A stretch of DNA of 64,000 nt from Strigops habroptila (GCF_004027225.2 NC_044277.2:32042495-32106494); one strand, 5' to 3'; shown: positions 1-12,468, counted from the stretch's first letter. Notes: generated by a model not told the origin, from the sequence alone. Program-made: numbers and translations.

Positions 1-425
1 AGTGTAGCCATATCTGCTGCAGAGGGCACTGGGACCTGACTTGTCTTCTGGAAGGCTTGTCTTTATGCAGGCTGAAATGGAACCTGCAATCTCTGAAGGA
101 CAATCTCCCTGGGCAAACCCTAAATGCCACCAGGAAGAAGGCAGTTTAGGAGGCCTCAGCCAACACAAGACATGTCTCTTATATTCACCTTCTCCTGTGA
201 AACAGGATTTTCATGCCCATGGCCAGCTATTGCTTTGGTCCAATGCCATTGGTCCATATGCTGAAGAGTGTCAGATCCCAGCAGTGACACACCACCAGGG
301 GTACAGGACCCCACACTGCTGTGCTTGTCCAGTTCAGATCCCAGCAGAGACAGCTCAGCCCATAGGAGGGAGATGTCATTTTGGAAGGGCTCTAGAGTTT
401 CACATGATGCGTAAATCATGAAATT
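1..425. other. Left-edge stretch without recognised gene
   Basis: An open frame of 126 codons crosses this stretch on the plus strand, but its translation has no recognisable domain and no splice or family support. The phrase GATCCCAGCAG occurs twice about 70 bases apart (near 275 and 337), hinting at an old repeat. I see no gene here. Confidence 0.4.
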
Positions 426-841
426 TATGAAGACAGGCTGAGAAAGTTGGGGCTATTCAGCCTGGAGAAGAGAAGGCTGCATGGAGACCTCACAGCAGCC
501 TTCCAGTATCTGAAGGGGGCCTACAAGGATGCTGGGGAGGGACTCTTCATCAGGGACTGTAGTGGTAGAACAAGGCGTAATGGCTTCAAACTTAAACAGG
601 GGAAGTTTAGATTAGATATAAGGAAGAAGTTCTTTACCGTGAGGGTGGTGATGCACTGGAATGGGTTGCCCAGGGAGGTTGTGAATGCTCCATCCCTAGC
701 GGTGTTCAAGGCCAGGTTAGACAGAGCCTTGGGCCATATGGTTTAGTGCAAGGTGTCCCTGCCCATGGCAGGGGGGTTGGAACTAGATGATCTTAAGGTC
801 CTTAAGGTCCTTTCCAACCCTTACTATTCTATGATTCTATA
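426..841 (+). mobile_element. CR1 LINE, young 3' fragment (copy A)
   Basis: This is a 5'-truncated CR1 retrotransposon. It starts inside the last part of the reverse-transcriptase ORF and keeps the C-terminal frame (447-746, ending in GHMV before the stop), the short 3' UTR and the terminal ATTCTATG octamers. It is almost the same as 4700-5115: I count about five substitutions over some 400 bases. A 9-bp tandem duplication, CTTAAGGTC twice at 792-809, is present here only. It encodes no complete protein. The family call is firm; the subfamily name is not assigned. Confidence 0.95.
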
Positions 842-2575
842 AATACCCCTGCTTGTAACAAAATGCCTGAAAAGGGTCACTTCAGGAGCAAGTTTGAGCC
901 TGTGTTGAAAAGATGTTTGCACAGCCTGAAAACTATGTGTGCTTCTCTTAATATTAGCCCTTAATCTTCTTCCAGACCCTCTGAACCAGAAAAAAATAGA
1001 AAAATACTGTCTTCTACAAATGAAACCATGAGCCTTTACACCACCCTCCATGCATTACACAATAATTTCCAAAAGCCATAGCAATGCCTCCAGGATGTTG
1101 GGGAAATGTTAGTGCTCATCTGAGACAAAACTAAAGGCTTTGTTTTACAAAGGAGTGGGACAGAGAGCAGGATGGGAATGGAGCTCCCACCAAAAGTCAA
1201 CGGGAGTTGAGACTTGAAGTAATTCTGAACCCTTAGAAATTCCCAGTTCAGTTCAGTAACCAAAAACACTTAATAAATCACAAGACCAACAAGCGAAAGG
1301 GAAGAAAGGGAAAACTATCCCACATTACACTGTAATTTCTACTAATTTCCTGTGCAGGAAAATTTACTAGTACTCATTTCTCCTGTTGAGAAGACAAAAA
1401 TCCCTCTATTAAAACAAAAAGAAATCACACCTTTTTTTGGCATTTACAGCTTAAAAAAATTGGTACTTCAGTTTCCGCATTGTAGTTACTGACAGCACCT
1501 CCACTCCCAAAAACAAAGCAGGTAATTGGATTCTCACCAAATGCATTAGGATTAAAAGTATTCACACTAGAACAAAGGCAACATGGGAGAGAACAGCTAA
1601 TTCATCTGAGGGTTATATTTAACATTCATTTCCGGTAGGGAGTTAAAAATAAAAGCTAAACCAGTCTTTCAAGCTATCTTGACTCATTTTGTTTCATTTT
1701 CAAACAGCAAGTCCTGAGAAGCTACAGCCAATCGTTACACTACCTTTTGTAGCTGACATATAGAGTCTACTCAAAAAAAAAGAACATTTTCAGTCTTAAA
1801 AGACTGATAAAACAACCTCTCCTCCAGAAAACTCTATCTAGATTTACAGATGAACTCCTTGTATTGCCGGGATCATAAGAAACAGGACAGTTCCCATAAA
1901 ACTACTTGCTCCCTGAACAGCTGGCCCAGGCAACTAGAAAGACATGTAATAGTGGGATAAGTTTTGATATTTCTTCTGCTTGTTGGACTGTTCATACAAC
2001 AGAGTCATGATATGACAGGACATTTGGGGGCCATCCTGATGATAAAGTAGATAAAAGCCAGTGTCTTCTTTTGCTCCTCTGAACTTACCAAGCAGACTGC
2101 TGCTGAATTTTCCTTTTCTATCCTAAGGAGAGATGTTACAACATTACACTCAGATTCTGATCTTCTGATACTAAGCTCTTTCTCTGGCCTTTTACTCAGC
2201 TATGATCAAACTTCTTTTCCTCTTCCCTCACCCTTCTTTTTTCAGAGGCTTTCCTGTCTGACTCTAACAGCTGTTTGTCCTTTACAGACTCTGTCTTCCC
2301 ACACCTCACAGCTGCACTAACAGACTTTTCCAGCTATCTGCCCAGTCTCTGAGTCTTTCTTTTGGCTCTCCAGCAAACCCAGAATCTCCACCTGCATCTC
2401 CGGGTTATCCCCAACACTCAGAGTGGGATCTTGCTTTAATTTTACTGGCAACATTTCTTAATAGCAACATTTTTCTTTTTTTTTTCCTTAACCTCACTGG
2501 CACAAGGAAAAAGCGAAGGCAACTATAAGAGGAAAGAGGATGTTTTACTACCAAGAACGTGATGAAATAGAAGTC
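842..2575. other. Intergenic, AT-rich, no gene seen
   Basis: Short open frames only, none with a recognisable domain. The stretch is unique-looking AT-rich DNA with ordinary A and T runs and a pyrimidine-rich part around 2210-2300. I see no RNA gene. Confidence 0.5.
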
Positions 2576-2960
2576 ATAGAATCACAGAAATTAAAGCTGG
2601 AAAAGACCCACCAGCTATTTGGTTCATCTTGTCTGTCCTTGCCAGTGCAGGGGCTGTTTTCCACAGTACTTTTGAGGGCAATAGAGAATGTAGAATTAAT
2701 AATTATCTGACCTTTTACTATGGTTCACAATGACGTTACTGCATCGCTTTCCAGCCTATTTTTCTGTGTTCAGCATTGTACATATACACCAAACTAGCTT
2801 CCTATTTCACTGCCTCCCTCTGTACCAACACTGATCTGTATCACCTTAGAGTGTGGAAATTTTTTCCTCTGATCTGGACTTGATCTATCTAATGAAAAGA
2901 GATACAAAGGCTTCAAATTCTATAATCTGAGACATTTATAAAGAACAGGAGCAATGGTGC
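2576..2960 (-). mobile_element. CR1 LINE, old diverged 3' fragment
   Basis: The plus strand reads CATAGAATCACAGAAATT followed by AAAGCTGGAAAAGACCC and a phrase like 'GTCTGTCCTTGCCAGTGCAGG', which is the reverse complement of an old CR1 3' end. Similarity fades rightward, so the 5' edge (right end) is uncertain. No coding capacity remains. Confidence 0.65.
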
Positions 2961-3017
2961 TATCTTAAAGGAGACTTCCTTCTTATTCTGTTGCTGAACT
3001 CTTCCTCCCCTTCCACA

Positions 3018-3945
3018 GTGGTTAGAGAACAACCACGGCTAGAAGGGACCTCTTGCACATCGTCTGATCCAAACTCCCACCCAAGGCAGGGCCAGGTACT
3101 AAACAGTATCAGGTAGTTTGGGTCTTTGTCCCAGTTTGAGCTCCAAGGGATGGAGAGTCAACCTAGCTGGTTTGGCAACCTGTTCTATCACCCCACCATC
3201 CTCACTGGGGAGACTTATTTCTTTCTATATGATTGCAATTTCCTGACTAGAAGCAGCAAGAATAGGGCTGCTCCCCAAGGAAATCCAAACTGCAGAGTAG
3301 GCAGAACACAACTGGTCAATTGGCAGTTTCAGGCAAGGCCAGATGGTGTTTTCCAGGGTCCATCTGGGATCAACAGAAGACAAGATAGGAGACAAACTAC
3401 CTACAGTGTAGAATCTGGAGTCCATCCTTGAGAACCAGCTAATAAGCTGGAACGACAGGAGCCAGTACTGTACCCCAGACCTGATCTTAAATGAAGCATT
3501 CAGGCAGGTTGTGTGGGTGAACACTTCAGTAAAGCTGGTCAGGGTCTTTAAGGCATATTAATGCATCCACATTGCTGTCATTTCTCTTGCTGCTAGGTAT
3601 GTCCACTGATTCTCTTCCATTCACTGTGAATCTCTGAGCAGAGTCTAACTTCATCTTCTCCATAAGTAATTACTTATTGAGTAGGCAAGGGCACTGAGTA
3701 GTCCTTCTTGTCTTAGGCAAAGCACAAGCACCCTCAGCATTTCATACAGCATGTGCTCCAGACCTCAGCCATTCTGGTGTGGTCCTCCACTGGACTTTCT
3801 TCTGTATGTCAATATCTTTCTTGTCTTTGTTCAGGCCCAAACTAGACATGTAATGTACTCCAAATGCAGTCTCACAAGTAACAAATGGAGGAGAAGAATC
3901 CTCAACCTGCTGGCATTCCTCTTGCTAATACAGTTACAGTCCAGT
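3018..3945 (-). mobile_element. CR1 LINE, old mosaic remnant
   Basis: Two blocks resemble reversed CR1. The first, near 3040-3110, carries AGAAGGGACCTCTTGCACAT and CAAGGCAGGGCCAGG, a 3'-end signature. The second, near 3728-3945, matches the end of the reverse-transcriptase ORF (ACTCCAAATGCAGTCTCACA, then AACCTGCTGGCATTCCTC). The DNA between them (about 3240-3720) is not recognisable as CR1 and may be a later insertion or heavily diverged sequence. Order and orientation fit one element broken in the middle, but two insertions are equally possible. Confidence 0.55.
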
Positions 3946-4354
3946 TGTTCTATCGGCAGATAGCAGAGGACCTGTGAGGATGCTAGGATATCAAAATGTG
4001 TTGCTGTCATGGTGGGATATGATAAAAACCTGAAGCCCATTCTTCTTTCTATAAAGGACAGATAGACAAACTCCATATCCTGTGTAGCTCTGAGTGCAAA
4101 GTAACTTTACACTGTGTTTTCCCAGATTAACAGAAATGTTAATTACTTTGGATAATACAGCAGTTGAATGACATTATTATACTATTATTTTCCCATTCAC
4201 AAATTTATCATATTCAATGTAATGATCATAAAGGCAGAAATCACAGAAATAAAACCAGTCATGACCTTTCTTGATATAGTGTAACCAAATGCATTTTTGA
4301 CATAGAGAAAAATGTCATGCAGACAATCGCTATGGCACATTACAGTCATATTCA
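3946..4354. other. Intergenic, no gene seen
   Basis: AT-rich sequence directly left of a CR1 insertion. I see no gene or recognisable repeat in it. Confidence 0.45.
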
Positions 4355-5115
4355 CCTACACCTGGGTCGGGGCAATCCCAGGCACTGCTACAGGTTGGGC
4401 GGAGAAGAGATTCAGAGCAGCCCTGCAGAAAAGGACTTGGGGGTGTTGTCTGAGGAGAAGCTTAACATGAGCCAGCAGTGTGCTCACAGCCCAGAAGGCC
4501 AACTGTGTCCTTGGCTGCATCAAAAGAAGCGTGACCAGCAGGTCAAAGGAGGTGATCCTGTCACTCTACTCTGCTCTTGTGAGACCTCACTTGGAGTACT
4601 GCATACAGTTCTGGTGTCCTCAACATAAAAAGGACATGGAGCTGTTGGAGCGAGTCCAGAGGAGGGCCACAAAGATGATAAGAGGGCTGGAGCACCTCCC
4701 ATATGAAGACAGGCTGAGAAAGTTGGGGCTGTTCAGCCTGGAGAAGAGAAGGCTGCATGGAGACCTCATAGCAGCCTTCCAGTATCTGAAGGGGGCCTAC
4801 AAGGATGCTGGGGAGGGACTCTTCATCAGGGACTGTAGTGGTAGAACAAGGCGTAATGGCTTCAAACTTAAACAGAGGAAGTTTAGATTAGATATAAGGA
4901 AGAAGTTCTTTACCGTGAGGGTGGTGATGCACTGGAATGGGTTGCCCAGGGAGGTTGTGAACGCTCCATCCCTAGCGGTGTTCAAGGCCAGGTTAGACAG
5001 AGCCTTGGGCCATATGGTTTAGTGCGAGGTGTCCCTGCCCATGGCAGGGGGGTTGGAACTAGATGATCTTAAGGTCCTTTCCAACCCTTACTATTCTATG
5101 ATTCTATGATTCTAC
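4355..5115 (+). mobile_element. CR1 LINE, young 3' fragment (copy B)
   Basis: The element begins at CCTACACCTGGGTCGGGGC, inside the reverse-transcriptase ORF where the protein reads [14 protein letters not shown], and runs through the stop (about 5022) to octamers ATTCTATG ending near 5115. A single-base frame change near 4470-4480 splits the reading: 4317-4628 carries the first part and 4480-5022 the rest, up to GHMV. Copy A at 426-841 shares nearly all its variants against the longer copy at 9442, so A and B belong to one recent subfamily. Confidence 0.95.
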
Positions 5116-8100
5116 TTCTTCTCAAGAACATACAAGAGCAACTTCAGCTTCATTGTTACATTCAATGTCTTTCTTTGTCTCCAAGGAATCTCAGAGAACC
5201 ACTTGGATACTAAAAAAATCACAATGCAAGAAATCAGAATTAAAAACAAAAAGAGATATATGAGAAATTGATATAAACATGAATTAAAAGTCACAGAAGT
5301 ACAATTCTAAGGGTGTATATTGGAAGGTAGAAAGGCCTACATAAGATTCAGGGAAGTTTCAGTCTGGGGACTACTGGTATAAAGTCTGAAAAATAGCTTT
5401 TATAAACTTTGAGGTTTTCACTCAAAACCAGCGAGAATCTACACTGAGATCAGTGCAAGAGCTGTCATCCCAGTAAGCTACATGAACATCACAAAACTTT
5501 TGAAGCTTAGTTTTGCGTGCTAGATCTGGTAAAAGTTGCCTTTATGAAGTTATTTTTGAAAAACAGTTTCTGCCAGCAGAAATAGATGTATTTGCTAACA
5601 CACACACAAAAAAAAACCTTGAAATAAGCAAACGAACAAACAAACAATCTTTTACAAATCCAAAGGATTTAACAAGCAAATACATCTTGAGACCTTCAGG
5701 ACTTCAGGTACCTGGCATTTTTACTCAAAACTTGCTGAGACATTGTCTTTAGTGACAGTTTTATCTGTGTACAAATTGAACAGAAATTCAATCTGGACCT
5801 CAAAATTGGGCTCTACTGGTTTACTTTTTGCCGATCCTTTGGATGCATGACATTTTTCCACTGGTTTTGCCAGCAGTGGGAATTCTGTTTCATGCTCAAG
5901 CAGTGAAAAACTCCTTCTATCCCTGTTAGGTATGGTGGGCCTCAAAATTTTGACAAGTAAATCAAAAATTCTTATTTTAATAGGTAAGGAGCTCAAAAAT
6001 TTTCATTGATTTGTCCAGGAGCATTTTATTATAGCTACTTGTGATATTCCTACAAAAGGTGCTTTATATGTATTTTTGCCTTGCCAAGACTTTTGTTTTC
6101 TTTTTACATAGTTCATTAAAAAGAGCCTTCTAGCAGAGATTTTTATGATCTACATTTATCTGGTAAAAAAAGGCTGAGCAAATCATTCATTAATAATGTT
6201 GAATCAAAACACCCACTTTAAAAAAAATGAACTATGATGGTGCCAGACCTAAATTTTTTTCTGCTTCCGAACCATAGCCTTAAAATTTTTAAATATGTCA
6301 TTAGTTTGGTAATTTTTTCCACATGTTTGCTACCTTCCGTGTCAAAAAATGTTGCCCCATGCACATTCTTTCTGTCCTGCTTCTGGTTGCTCAAATGCAC
6401 CCTGTAGTATAACGTCTTTTCATAGCTACTGAGTTAAGTAGATCCATTTTATACAGTTTTGTAAAAATAGCAAGTCATCCCAGACAGGGTCTTGACATGG
6501 TTCTAATCAGCATCAGTCCAAAGAGTTCAAGAAACTATACTAGCATAGACCAGCTGAGGATCTGGCCTCTCTTTATGTTAGAAGAGTATGAAACCCATTT
6601 TTCTTTGGTCTTTCTTTGGCTTTTTAATATGTGAAAGAAAAGGATGATATTCACTCTGTGTGAAATTCATTCCCCCTCAAAATCAGCTCATGCCAGCCTG
6701 CGCACCAACGGAGTATATCTTGAGGAATGTACATACTTGTAGGTGAAGCTTTCTATTCTTTATCCTAGTGAATCCCTTCACAAGTGTAGAAAGCTGATAA
6801 CAAAAGAAAAAGCCAAAATTCTTGTGAGTTTTGATGGAGAGTTACAAAAACATCACTGGTGCCACTGACCTTTCCAAATCCATTGTCTAGTCCCATGCTA
6901 GTCAATACTACTACTTCCCCATGCAGTAGATTGGAGGAAGGTCCCTCCTGCCAACTGAATGTAAAGCCACAGCAGCATATGTCAGAAGGTTGTGTTTTGG
7001 GCAGGCAGATGCAAGCTTTGTCCTTGCTTGGAGCAGATCATCAGTGCCATGATAGCTAATCCCCACTGTGAGGTACATTACAACTCCCCACTGTGAATTC
7101 AGCGTTACATTAAAGGAGTCATATTTTCTGGATCAGAGCTAGTTCATATCCCACCACTTTGGAGTAAAAAATAAAATTGCATTTGCCTGCAACGTATAAA
7201 GACGCATACACAGTTATCCATGATACTACTGTGTTTTTACAGAACAGGGGTGCAAGGTCCCAGCCTGATCAAGCATTCAAACCCTAGACTAATTTTCAGA
7301 ATATGAGCAGTCAGTGACACTGCTCTCAATGCCTGTTTTCAATGAGATGCATAATTAAGTAATTTGGTGGACCAGGATTCAAATAATCATGCACTGGCCA
7401 TTTTGCAGACTGAGCCATTGCCACCACATTCTGCCCATGTAAAATTCTATTGCCATTCCTTATTTGTCTTCCTCTGAAACAATAATGGGTTAAGTGACTG
7501 GGGCAGAGCAGTTCTTCTGCACGGCTGATTCCATTCCGGTAATTGTAATAGAATGTCCACGCATCTCATCTGGAAAGCTCTGCGTACATATGTTGTTACA
7601 TTCAACTGGTACTGTAACATAGTGAGCATATGTGCAAGGAAAGAGAAAAGACCAGGGTCTCCCAGACAGTAGAACAATTTTGCTTCTTTTTAAGGAACTC
7701 AAGGAAGAGCTGCCAAGTTCCAGCCACAGAGTTGAAGTAGCTTTGTTCACTGCTAGAAAAAAATTATATTGGACAGCTAAAAGTACAGTGGTTGCTTTCT
7801 CTGTCCTTTCCCGCCCATCCCTCCCTGTGCACAGCTGCTTTCTGACTTCAGTAAAAGAGTCTCTCTCTTGATGTAGCTCTTCTTTCTGGTTCCTCTGTAC
7901 TGGGAGAGAGAACCTCTCCTAATTGCCACAATCCTGATAAGATCACTTGTGTTCCTTCTCTAGAAAACTCTCACATAGTGCTAATGACCAGTGTGAATGA
8001 GAGGTGCTTATTAGTGAGCAATGCCTTTACACCACATTACAAAGGTACTGTATGTGAGGAAGACTGTTGTATATTGAACATGGACCCCTGATCCGTGGGG

Positions 8101-9441
8101 GTTTTTTTTGTTTGTTTGTCTCTACCCTGCTACTGAGGTATCTTTATTCCATTATTGCTTTTTTCTTCAAATTCTCTATCCCTGTTGCTCCATGATTAAC
8201 TAGGCTGCGTACAAGCCTAGTTAATTTTGAGTCTTCCACTGAAACTGAACAGGGTATTAGTAAGATTCACTGTCTGCAGCAGTGCTTGCAGCCCACCTCC
8301 ACCTGCTTTCTTTTGATTACCAGTGGGGATTTCTGTGTGATATGGTCAAGCAGGTTTTGGAGCTAAGGAAAATTCAGAGACTTCAGAAGAAGGGCTTAAG
8401 AAACAGAGGACAAAGAACAGAGAAGGTGAGCAGGAGATAATTTTAAAAGGGAAAGAGAAAAAAAGCATAAGGAGGCGAGGAGAGGCCATAGTGAGGATTA
8501 GGGAGGGCAGCAGGCTGAAAGGAAACTGCAAAGAACTACCTACTAGATTCAGTGGTTTTTAGAATGATCAGTCATGCTGACCATCAGCACAAAAAAGTAA
8601 CACAGGGAAGGGAGAGATGTTACGAGGCTAAAGGGGTCTTCGAGACAGGTGCAGTGTATTTGAAAAGCTGGGAAAACTTGACACAACATCTTAAAGAGCC
8701 CTTTTTAGGGTGAATCTTGTTTCAAACAGGTACTTTGACACCTTTGCTGACAGCATGAAAACGATGCTCAGCTTCTTTTTCTGGTATCAAAATCTAGTAA
8801 TGGTCTGCAAATGGAAAAGATTAGGAAGGCTGGTGTAACTCTATGATTGCTGCAACAGTGACAAATTTGGCCAACACAGAACAGAGCTGGCTGCGAGTCT
8901 TACAAATCAGCCTTCCTGGTGGTAGCTGAGTACTAGTCCCAGCTGAAATAAGGGCTAAAGAGGCATATGAACAGGAAAAGAAACAAACCAAAAGTTTAAC
9001 TAAACAGCTTAGTACATCAGGAAAAAAAAAAGGAAAGAGGGAGAAATATCTTGGTTTGAGTTCAGGGTAAAAGTTCATTAAGTTCTTACTGTAACTGAGC
9101 CATTTCACACAAACCATCTGCAACTGTTCTTATGGTCCCCTTATACTTTGCCATTAAAATATCTTCAAGTGAGTCAAAATCTCTTTTTTTTTTTTTTTCA
9201 GCTAAAATTATACTCTTTTGGACAAAAATCTCTTAAATCTTTTCCTACCCATTCATTACCATTTTTATAGCCAGAGAACTGGAGTGCTTGGACGTATATT
9301 CAAGAGCTAGATTGACAAAGTAACTTGAGCACTATTAAGCACTGTAAGACATGTCCTCACTAGTGGGGAGGATCATCAACCATAAGCTAGAAGTCTAAGC
9401 TTCCTACATAATGAGTTAGGCACTTCCATATAGTAGTGAAC
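5116..9441. other. Intergenic, AT-rich, no gene seen
   Basis: More than 4 kb without a supportable gene. Short open frames up to 100 codons show no domains. Simple-sequence patches occur near 5597-5650 (CA then A-rich with CAAA units), 8100-8118 (GTTT) and 9183-9199 (T run). One perfect hairpin is listed separately. Confidence 0.5.
8195..8225. repeat. Perfect 12-bp inverted repeat, 7-base loop
   Basis: The left arm ATTAACTAGGCT (8195-8206) and right arm AGCCTAGTTAAT (8214-8225) are exact reverse complements around the loop GCGTACA. The stem would form in DNA or in RNA from either strand. Nothing around it identifies a small RNA gene or transposon end. Confidence 0.9.
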
Positions 9442-9474
9442 ATAGAATCATAGAATCATAGAATCATAGAATTG
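9442..9474 (-). repeat. CR1 3'-terminal octamer array
   Basis: On the plus strand ATAGAATC repeats four times, which is ATTCTATG-type octamers at the 3' end of the minus-strand CR1. CR1 elements end in such short repeats rather than a poly(A) tail. They fix the element's orientation and right-hand limit. Confidence 0.9.
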
Positions 9475-9542
9475 TAAGGGTTGGAAAGGACCTTAAGATC
9501 ATCTAGTTCCAACCCCCCTGCCATGGGCAGGGACACCTTGCC

Positions 9543-11000
9543 CTAAACCATGTGGCTCAAGGCTCTGTCCAGCCTGGCCTTGAAAACCGCCAGGGATGGA
9601 GCATCCACAACCTCCCTGGGCAACCCATTCCAGTGCTTCACCACCCTCACTGTAAAGAACTTCTTCCTTATATCTAATCTAAACTTCCTCTGTTTAAGTT
9701 TGAACCCATTACCCCTTGTCCTACCACTACAGTCCCTAAGGAAGAGTCCCTCCCCAGCATCCTTGTAGACCCCCTTCAGATACTGGAAGGCTGCTATGAG
9801 GTCACCACGCAGCCTTCTCTTCTCCAGGCTGAACAGCCCCAACTCTCTCAGCCTGTCTTCATACGGGAGGTGCTCCAGCCCTCTTATCATCCTCGTGGCC
9901 CTCCTCTGGACTCGCTCCAACAGCTCCATGTCCTTTTTATGTTGAGGACACCAGAACTGTACACAGTACTCCAAGTGGGGTCTCACAAGAGCAGAGTAGA
10001 GGGGCAGGATCACCTCCTTCGACCTGCTGGTCACGCTTCTTTTGATGCAGCCCAGGATACGGTTGGCTTTCTGGGCTGCAAGCGTACACTGCCGGCTCAT
10101 GTTAAGCTTCTCGTCAACCACCACCCCCAAGTCCTTTTCTGCAGGGCTGCTCTGAATCTCTTCTCTGCCCAGCCTGTAGCAGTGCCTGGGGTTGCCCCGA
10201 CCCAGGTGTAGGACCTTGCACTTGGCTTGGTTAAACTTCATAAGGTTGGCATCGGCCCACCTCACAAGCGTGTCAAGGTCCCTCTGGATGGCATCCCTTC
10301 CCTCCAGCGTATCAACCGAACCACACAGCTTGGTGTCATCGGCAAACTTGCTGAGGGCGCACTCAATCCCACTGTCCATGTCACCGACAAAGATGTTGAA
10401 CAGGACCGGTCCCAACACCGATCCCTGAGGGACACCACTCGTTACAGGTTTCCAACTGGACATCGAGCCATTTACCACAACTCTTTGCGTGCGGCCATCG
10501 AGCCAGTTTTTTATCCACCGAGTGGTCCATCTATCAAATTGATGTCTCTCCAATTTAGAGACAAGGATGTCATGTGGGACAGTGTCGAATGCTTTGCACA
10601 AGTCCAGGTAGATGACATCAACTGCTCTGCCGCTGTCCATCAGTTCCGTGGCTCCATCATAGAAGGCCACCAAATTGGTCAGGCAGGATTTCCCCTTAGT
10701 GAAGCCATGTTGGCTGTCACCAACCACCTCGTTGTTTTTCATGTGCCTTAGCATGTTTTCCAGGAGAAACTGTTCCAAGATTTTGCCAGGCACAGAGGTG
10801 AGACTGACTGGTCTGTAGTTCCCCGGGTCTTCCACCTTCCCCTTCTTGAAAATGGGGGTTATATTGCCCTTCTTCCAGTCATCGGGAACTTCACCTGACT
10901 GCCAGGATTTTTCGAATATGATGGACAGTGGCTTAGCAACTTCATTCGATAGCTCCCTCAGGACCCGTGGGTGGATTTCATCAGGTCCCGTGGATTTCAT
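9543..11000 (-). pseudogene. CR1 ORF2, reverse-transcriptase part
   Basis: This 485-codon frame carries the CR1 reverse transcriptase, which copies element RNA into DNA at the target site. Visible in order: [10 protein letters not shown] at the start of the RT region, the HGFTKGKSC block near residue 100, [13 protein letters not shown] with the first catalytic Asp near 130, [10 protein letters not shown] near 190, and the catalytic FADDTKL box near 220. The C-terminal region after the thumb is complete to the natural stop, ending SHMV. The ATG at its left edge is not the natural start: it lies at the 19-bp duplication that separates this frame from the endonuclease frame. Key residues are intact, so the break looks recent. 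Confidence 0.93.
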
Positions 11001-11008
11001 CAGGTCCC
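10971..11008. repeat. 19-bp tandem duplication breaking CR1 ORF2
   Basis: GTGGATTTCATCAGGTCCC occurs twice head to tail (10971-10989 and 10990-11008) with no mismatch. Since 19 is not a multiple of three, it shifts the ORF2 frame, and the endonuclease frame then stops at 10981-10983. Other CR1 proteins have this motif (GPDEIH) once. Replication slippage or a repair duplication is the likely origin. Confidence 0.92.
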
Positions 11009-12468
11009 ATGGACTTGTGCACGTTCAGGTTCTTAAGATGGTCTCGAACCTGATCCTCTCCTACAGTGGGCCTAAGGTCTTCGTTCTCACAGTCCCTGCA
11101 TTTGCTTTCCAAGACTTGGGTTGTGTGGTCAGAGCATTTGCTGGTGAAGACTGAGGCAAAGAAGTCATTAAGAACCTCAGCCTTCTCCAAATCCATGGTA
11201 GCCAGTTCTCCTGATAGCTTCTGGAGAGGGCCTACATTGTCCCTAGTCTGTCTTTTATTTGCTACGTATCTATAGAATCCTTTCCTGTTATCTTTTACAT
11301 CCCTTGCCAAACTTAATTCTAGCTGGGCCTTAGCTTTCCTAACCTGGTCCCTAGCTTCTTGGGCAATGCTCCTGTATTCTGCCCAGGCCGCCTGTCCTCG
11401 CTTCCACCTTCTATAAGCTTCTTTTTTCCCTCTAAGTTTCCTCAGCAGCTCCTTGTCCATCCATGGAGGTCTCCTGGCCCTCCTGCTGCACTTTCTTCTA
11501 GTCGGGATGCAACACTCTTGAGCACGTAGCAGGTGATCCTTGAATACCAACCAGCAGTCTTGGGCCCCCCTGCCCTCTAGGACTGCATCCCATGAAACCT
11601 TACTAAGGAGGTTCCTGAAGAGGCCAAAGTCTGCTTTCTTGAAGTCCAGGGCAGTGAGCTTGCTGCACGCTCTTCTCACCGTCCTGAGGATCTCAAATTC
11701 AACCATCTCGTGATCACTAGAGCCAAGGCTGCCCTGGAGCGTTACATTTCCAACCAGTCCCTCCCTGTTGGTGAGCACAAGGTCCAGCATGGCACCTCTC
11801 CTCGTCGGCTCCTCTACTGCTTGAAAGAGGAAGTTGTCTTCCACACAATCGAGGAACCTCCTGGATTGCTTGTGCCGGGCCGTACCGTCCCTCCAACAGA
11901 TGTCAGGATGGTTGAAGTCCCCCATGAGGACCAGGGCCTGCGAGCGTGAGGCTGCTCCTATCTGTCTGTAGAGCGCTTCATCCACAGAGTCCTCTTGATC
12001 AGGCGGCCTGTAACAGATCCCCACCGTAATGTCCCCCGTTGCTGTTTTCCCTTTGATCCTGACCCACAAACACTCTGTTACCTCATCACCCATCCCCAGA
12101 CAGAGTTCCATACTCTCTAGCCTATCACTGACATAGATAGCAACGCCCCCTCCCCGTCTGCCTGGCCTGTCTTTTCTAAACAGCCTGTAACCTTCCATTC
12201 CGACATTCCAGTCATAGGAGCCATCCCACCATGTTTCTGTGATACCAATGACATCATATCCCCGTAGCCTTGCACACATCTCTAATTCCTCTTGCTTGTT
12301 CCCCATACTACGGGCGTTTGTATAGAGGCACCTTAGCCGAGCTCCAAATGAAGCCGACTCAATGGCTGGGGCAGCTGGAACATCTCTGCATTGCTCCAAG
12401 CACTTATTACAGGTGCTGGCAACTGACCAGGAATGTTGGGATGGATCAATGCTCTCCTCCCCCAACAC
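10981..12468 (-). pseudogene. CR1 ORF2, endonuclease part
   Basis: This 495-codon frame encodes the apurinic-type (AP-like) endonuclease of CR1, which nicks target DNA to prime reverse transcription, plus the linker to the reverse transcriptase. Catalytic motifs are visible: LYTNARS (Asn near residue 51), ITETWW (Glu near 78), MGDFNHPD near 160 and SSDHEM near 235. The linker [25 protein letters not shown] is present before the frame ends at HGT, directly after the 19-bp duplication. The first codon given is GTG, and the frame is open further upstream across the ORF1 stop, so the true ORF2 start is undetermined. Confidence 0.92.

Noticed and set aside
41..421. 126-codon frame at the left edge
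   Set aside because: No domain; it may cover an old repeat with the phrase GATCCCAGCAG repeated.
9550..10751. Plus-strand frames over the 9442-12731 element
   Set aside because: They are antisense shadows of CR1 ORF2.
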